Shown here: positions 61,830-64,000 of the stretch, piece after piece
Layout of the letters: each line of letters begins with the position of its first letter
Numbering within the stretch: the first letter of the stretch is position 1
From: Flavobacteriaceae bacterium
Lineage (GTDB): Bacteria > Bacteroidota > Bacteroidia > Flavobacteriales > Flavobacteriaceae
Assembly: GCA_947448525.1 (NCBI GenBank)
Contig: CANFNV010000005.1
Coordinates: 1 to 64,000 of the forward strand
DNA: 64,000 nt
Direction of reading: 5' to 3'
Program-made: the position numbers and the translations under genes
Notes under the pieces: generated by a model
The model's database searches: none
Seen by the model: the letters and a program-made list of their open reading frames with translations, nothing else
Told to the model about the DNA's origin: nothing

Positions 61830-62735
61830 ATGATACTATTAATTATTATTGGAGTGGTTCTTGTTATTATTGGTTTTTCTTTAAAAGACAATTCCAATCC
61901 CTTTTCAAAATTCTCTGGAACAATCCGAATCATTGGCTTTTTAATAATTGCTCTCGGGTTATTAAGTTCTATGTTCAAACAAATAGATGCTGGGAAAGTT
62001 GGCGTAAAATCACTTTATGGAAATGTGGAACCTGATGTTTTAGAAAGTGGTTTGCATATGGTGAATCCGCTATTGGATATTACCGTTTTTGATATTCAAA
62101 CACAAAATTACACCATGTCGGCCATCCACGGCGAAGGAGCACAAGAAGGAGATGATGCCATTCGAGTATTATCCAACGACGGTTTGGAAGTAGTAATTGA
62201 TTTAACAGTTCTTTACCGAATTGTACCGCAAGACGCGCCAAAAATTCTGAAAGGAATTGGCGAAAATTATACGGATAAAATAGTGCGTCCCGTAACGCGT
62301 ACACGTATTCGTGACAATGCTGTTTATTATGATGCAGTAGCTTTATATTCTACCAAAAGAAACGAATTCCAACAAAGAATTTTCAAAACAATTGAAGTCG
62401 ATTTCAAAAAAAGAGGCTTGGTTTTAGAGCAACTTTTAATCCGAAACATCAACCTTCCGGCGTCTGTAAAAGCTACTATTGAAAGTAAAATCAATGCTGA
62501 ACAAGATGCGCAAAAAATGACTTTCGTTTTACAAAAAGAAAAACAAGAAGCCGAACGTAAACGAGTAGAAGCCCAAGGTATTGCCGATTATCAAAGAATT
62601 ATTTCAACGGGTTTAACCGATAAACAATTGCAATACGAACAAATTAAAGCTCAAAAAGAAATTGCCACTTCCAATAATGCTAAGATTATTTTTATGGGCA
62701 AAGGAAGCGCACCCGTAATTTTGTCTGATAAATAG
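61830..62735 (+). CDS. Prohibitin/SPFH-domain membrane protein
   Basis: This 301-residue protein has two N-terminal hydrophobic helices (about 1-16 and 33-48), a Band 7/SPFH domain (about 52-220: VGVKSLYGNVEPDVLESGLHMVNPLLDITVFDIQTQNY) and a charged coiled coil (about 220-280: NAEQDAQKMTFVLQKEKQEAERKRVEAQG). Prohibitins form large ring or scaffold assemblies in the inner membrane. It stands alone, 78 bases after the MATE gene. No NfeD or FtsH partner gene is adjacent. Confidence 0.9.
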   Translation: MILLIIIGVVLVIIGFSLKDNSNPFSKFSGTIRIIGFLIIALGLLSSMFKQIDAGKVGVKSLYGNVEPDVLESGLHMVNPLLDITVFDIQTQNYTMSAIHGEGAQEGDDAIRVLSNDGLEVVIDLTVLYRIVPQDAPKILKGIGENYTDKIVRPVTRTRIRDNAVYYDAVALYSTKRNEFQQRIFKTIEVDFKKRGLVLEQLLIRNINLPASVKATIESKINAEQDAQKMTFVLQKEKQEAERKRVEAQGIADYQRIISTGLTDKQLQYEQIKAQKEIATSNNAKIIFMGKGSAPVILSDK

Positions 62736-62815
62736 TTTTTTTAAAAGTTTATTCGGTAATTTGTTTTTTAGTTTGTTCAAATAATCAAATTGATAAATAA
62801 CCAAATCAATACAAC

Positions 62816-63043
62816 ATGCAACTACCAAAATTTGTTTTAGCCGACAACTCCGATTTTCCTGATGATATATTTGTAATTCACCTTGATTTTCCTCGTTTTA
62901 TTATCAATCTAAAAGATGATGAAGTCGAATTTCTTGAAGACCTAGAAGGAGAAGACGAAACCGAATTAGAATCGGAAATGGAACATTTAATCACACTTGC
63001 CGGAGAATTCTACGACAAAGAAATGGAAGGTTACGAAGAGTAA
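62816..63043 (+). CDS. Small acidic conserved-looking hypothetical protein
   Basis: This 75-residue soluble protein is very acidic (about 27 Asp and Glu residues): MQLPKFVLADNSDFPDDIFVIHLDFPRFIINL begins with a beta-rich part and the rest is acidic helix. It has no cysteine, and no signal peptide. The spacing of 80 bases from the prohibitin gene and its stop 4 bases before the convergent meaB stop support a real gene. I recall similar short acidic proteins in flavobacteria but cannot verify. Function is unknown. Confidence 0.7.
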   Translation: MQLPKFVLADNSDFPDDIFVIHLDFPRFIINLKDDEVEFLEDLEGEDETELESEMEHLITLAGEFYDKEMEGYEE

Positions 63044-63047
63044 CGAA

Positions 63048-64000
63048 CTATTTAAAATACTTTTCCAACAAAATAATAGCTGCCGCAAATGGTGAAATTT
63101 CATCATTTTGCACGGCTTTTTTGTTTATTTCCATTAATTTAATAATTTCAGGATGACTATAAAAATTCGATTTCAATTGCTCATTAATCGTTTCTATCAT
63201 CCAAAATTGGTTCTGATCTTTTCGTTTGGATTCAAAATACTGATTGTCTTTGACCAATTCCAAATAAGCTGAAATCGTATTCCAAACTTCTGGAATTCCT
63301 TCTTTAGTATAGGAACTGCAAGTAGCCGCAGTAGGAGTCCAACCCGATTTTTTTGCCGGAAATAAATGTAACGCTCTTTTGAATTCGGTTTTTGCTAATT
63401 TCGCTTTATTGATGTTATCGCCATCAGCTTTGTTAATCACAATAGCATCAGCCATTTCCATGATGCCTCTTTTAATGCCCTGCAATTCATCTCCAGCTCC
63501 CGAAATTTTCAATAACAAAAAGAAATCCACCATGCTGTGCACCGCAGTTTCGCTTTGACCCACACCCACCGTTTCAATAATAATCGTATCAAAACCGGCA
63601 GCTTCACATAAAATAATGGTTTCCCGAGTTTTTCGTGCCACACCACCAAGGGTTTCTCCCGAAGCACTCGGACGAATAAAAGCATTTTGATCTTTGACTA
63701 ATTCCTCCATTCGGGTTTTATCCCCCAAAATACTGCCGTGAGAAATGGTACTACTTGGGTCAACGGCCAATACTGCTACTTTCTTTCCTAAATCGGTTAA
63801 ATGTGTTCCAAAAGTTTCAATAAACGTACTTTTTCCAACACCAGGAACACCAGTAATTCCTATACGAATTGATTTATTAGCATGTGGCAAACACGCTTGT
63901 ATAATAGTATTAGCTTTCTCTAAATGTTCGGTATTGGTGCTTTCCACCAAAGTAATAGCACGACTTAAAGCAGTTTTATCTCCATTCAAAATTTTTGCAA
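63048..64000 (-). CDS. meaB: Methylmalonyl-CoA mutase-associated GTPase MeaB, 5' end beyond window
   Basis: This is the G3E GTPase that protects and reloads coenzyme-B12-dependent methylmalonyl-CoA mutase. The visible part includes the P-loop GVPGVGKST, LAVDPSSTISHGSILGDKTRMEEL, the ETVGVGQSE segment and NKADGD as the base-recognition motif. The frame continues upstream of the TTG at 63989 (codons AKIL precede NGDKTALSRAITLVES) to the window end, so the true start lies outside and about 20-30 residues are missing. The mutase genes are probably nearby, outside the window. Confidence 0.93.
   Translation of the reverse strand, partial: AKILNGDKTALSRAITLVESTNTEHLEKANTIIQACLPHANKSIRIGITGVPGVGKSTFIETFGTHLTDLGKKVAVLAVDPSSTISHGSILGDKTRMEELVKDQNAFIRPSASGETLGGVARKTRETIILCEAAGFDTIIIETVGVGQSETAVHSMVDFFLLLKISGAGDELQGIKRGIMEMADAIVINKADGDNINKAKLAKTEFKRALHLFPAKKSGWTPTAATCSSYTKEGIPEVWNTISAYLELVKDNQYFESKRKDQNQFWMIETINEQLKSNFYSHPEIIKLMEINKKAVQNDEISPFAAAIILLEKYFK

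Noticed and set aside
1..64000. CRISPR arrays, tRNA genes, transposases or a SusC/SusD pair
   Set aside because: None was seen on reading the intergenic gaps and proteins. The glucan locus proteins were read specifically for SusC/SusD features.

Overview
The window is AT-rich DNA from a member of the Bacteroidetes, most likely a Flavobacterium or close relative. The evidence is the many secreted proteins ending in a type IX secretion (T9SS) sorting domain, the promoters of the flavobacterial TTG / TAnnTTTG type, an S-(D/E)-rich lipoprotein export signal, and a set of housekeeping proteins (MeaB, DnaJ with a shortened zinc finger, endonuclease III without an iron-sulfur cluster) that look flavobacterial. 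No species can be named from the sequence alone.

Layout. 1-4.5 kb: the end of a redoxin, then a T9SS-exported sulfatase, a di-haem cytochrome c peroxidase and a T9SS-exported YHYH-domain protein. 4.6-24.4 kb: a beta-1,3-glucan (laminarin-type) utilisation locus. It has a secreted binding protein, a Y_Y_Y/HTH sensor-regulator, a glycosidase fused to an outer-membrane beta-barrel, a surface binding lipoprotein, a GH16 lipoprotein, a GH149-type cytoplasmic beta-1,3-glucan phosphorylase, GH17- and GH30-type enzymes, a GPH-family sugar symporter and a multidomain T9SS-exported GH16. No SusC/SusD pair is present. 24.5-26.6 kb: an ECF sigma factor with a 47-residue small protein, endonuclease III and a Bcp peroxiredoxin.

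26.6-30.8 kb is an accessory island on the minus strand: a secreted hypothetical, a JAMM-like fragment with no recognisable N terminus, a two-gene unit of a 2TM/3TM membrane protein and a ThsB-like TIR protein, and a cytosolic trypsin-like protease. Two related inverted-repeat elements (about 110-120 bp) frame the TIR part. A 0.9 kb gene-free stretch follows, then core genes: a BamA-like barrel, a nucleoid-associated protein, a decayed four-helix-bundle pseudogene and yaaA. Next come a TetR-controlled tripartite efflux operon (37.1-41.8 kb) and a MarR-controlled nitroreductase/YceI operon (42.6-44.4 kb). Both have visible tandem palindromic operators over their promoters.

44.5-64 kb holds housekeeping genes: rhodanese, S1/P1 nuclease, dnaX split by a run of ten A's (possible frameshift), RNase P RNA, grpE-dnaJ, a NatAB-like ABC exporter, a sigma-54 type response regulator without a DNA-binding domain, a one-domain DEAD-box protein, an ABC-F protein, a MATE pump, prohibitin and meaB (cut by the window end).

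How the glucan locus probably works (inference): surface lipoproteins and secreted GH16 enzymes bind and cut beta-1,3-glucan. GH30 and GH17 enzymes remove beta-1,6 branches and shorten oligosaccharides. The GPH symporter brings products into the cytoplasm and the GH149-type enzyme phosphorolyses them to glucose 1-phosphate. The barrel-fused glycosidase is a candidate for the missing outer-membrane step. A conserved 32-bp block upstream of the two promoters that face the regulator gene may be its operator.
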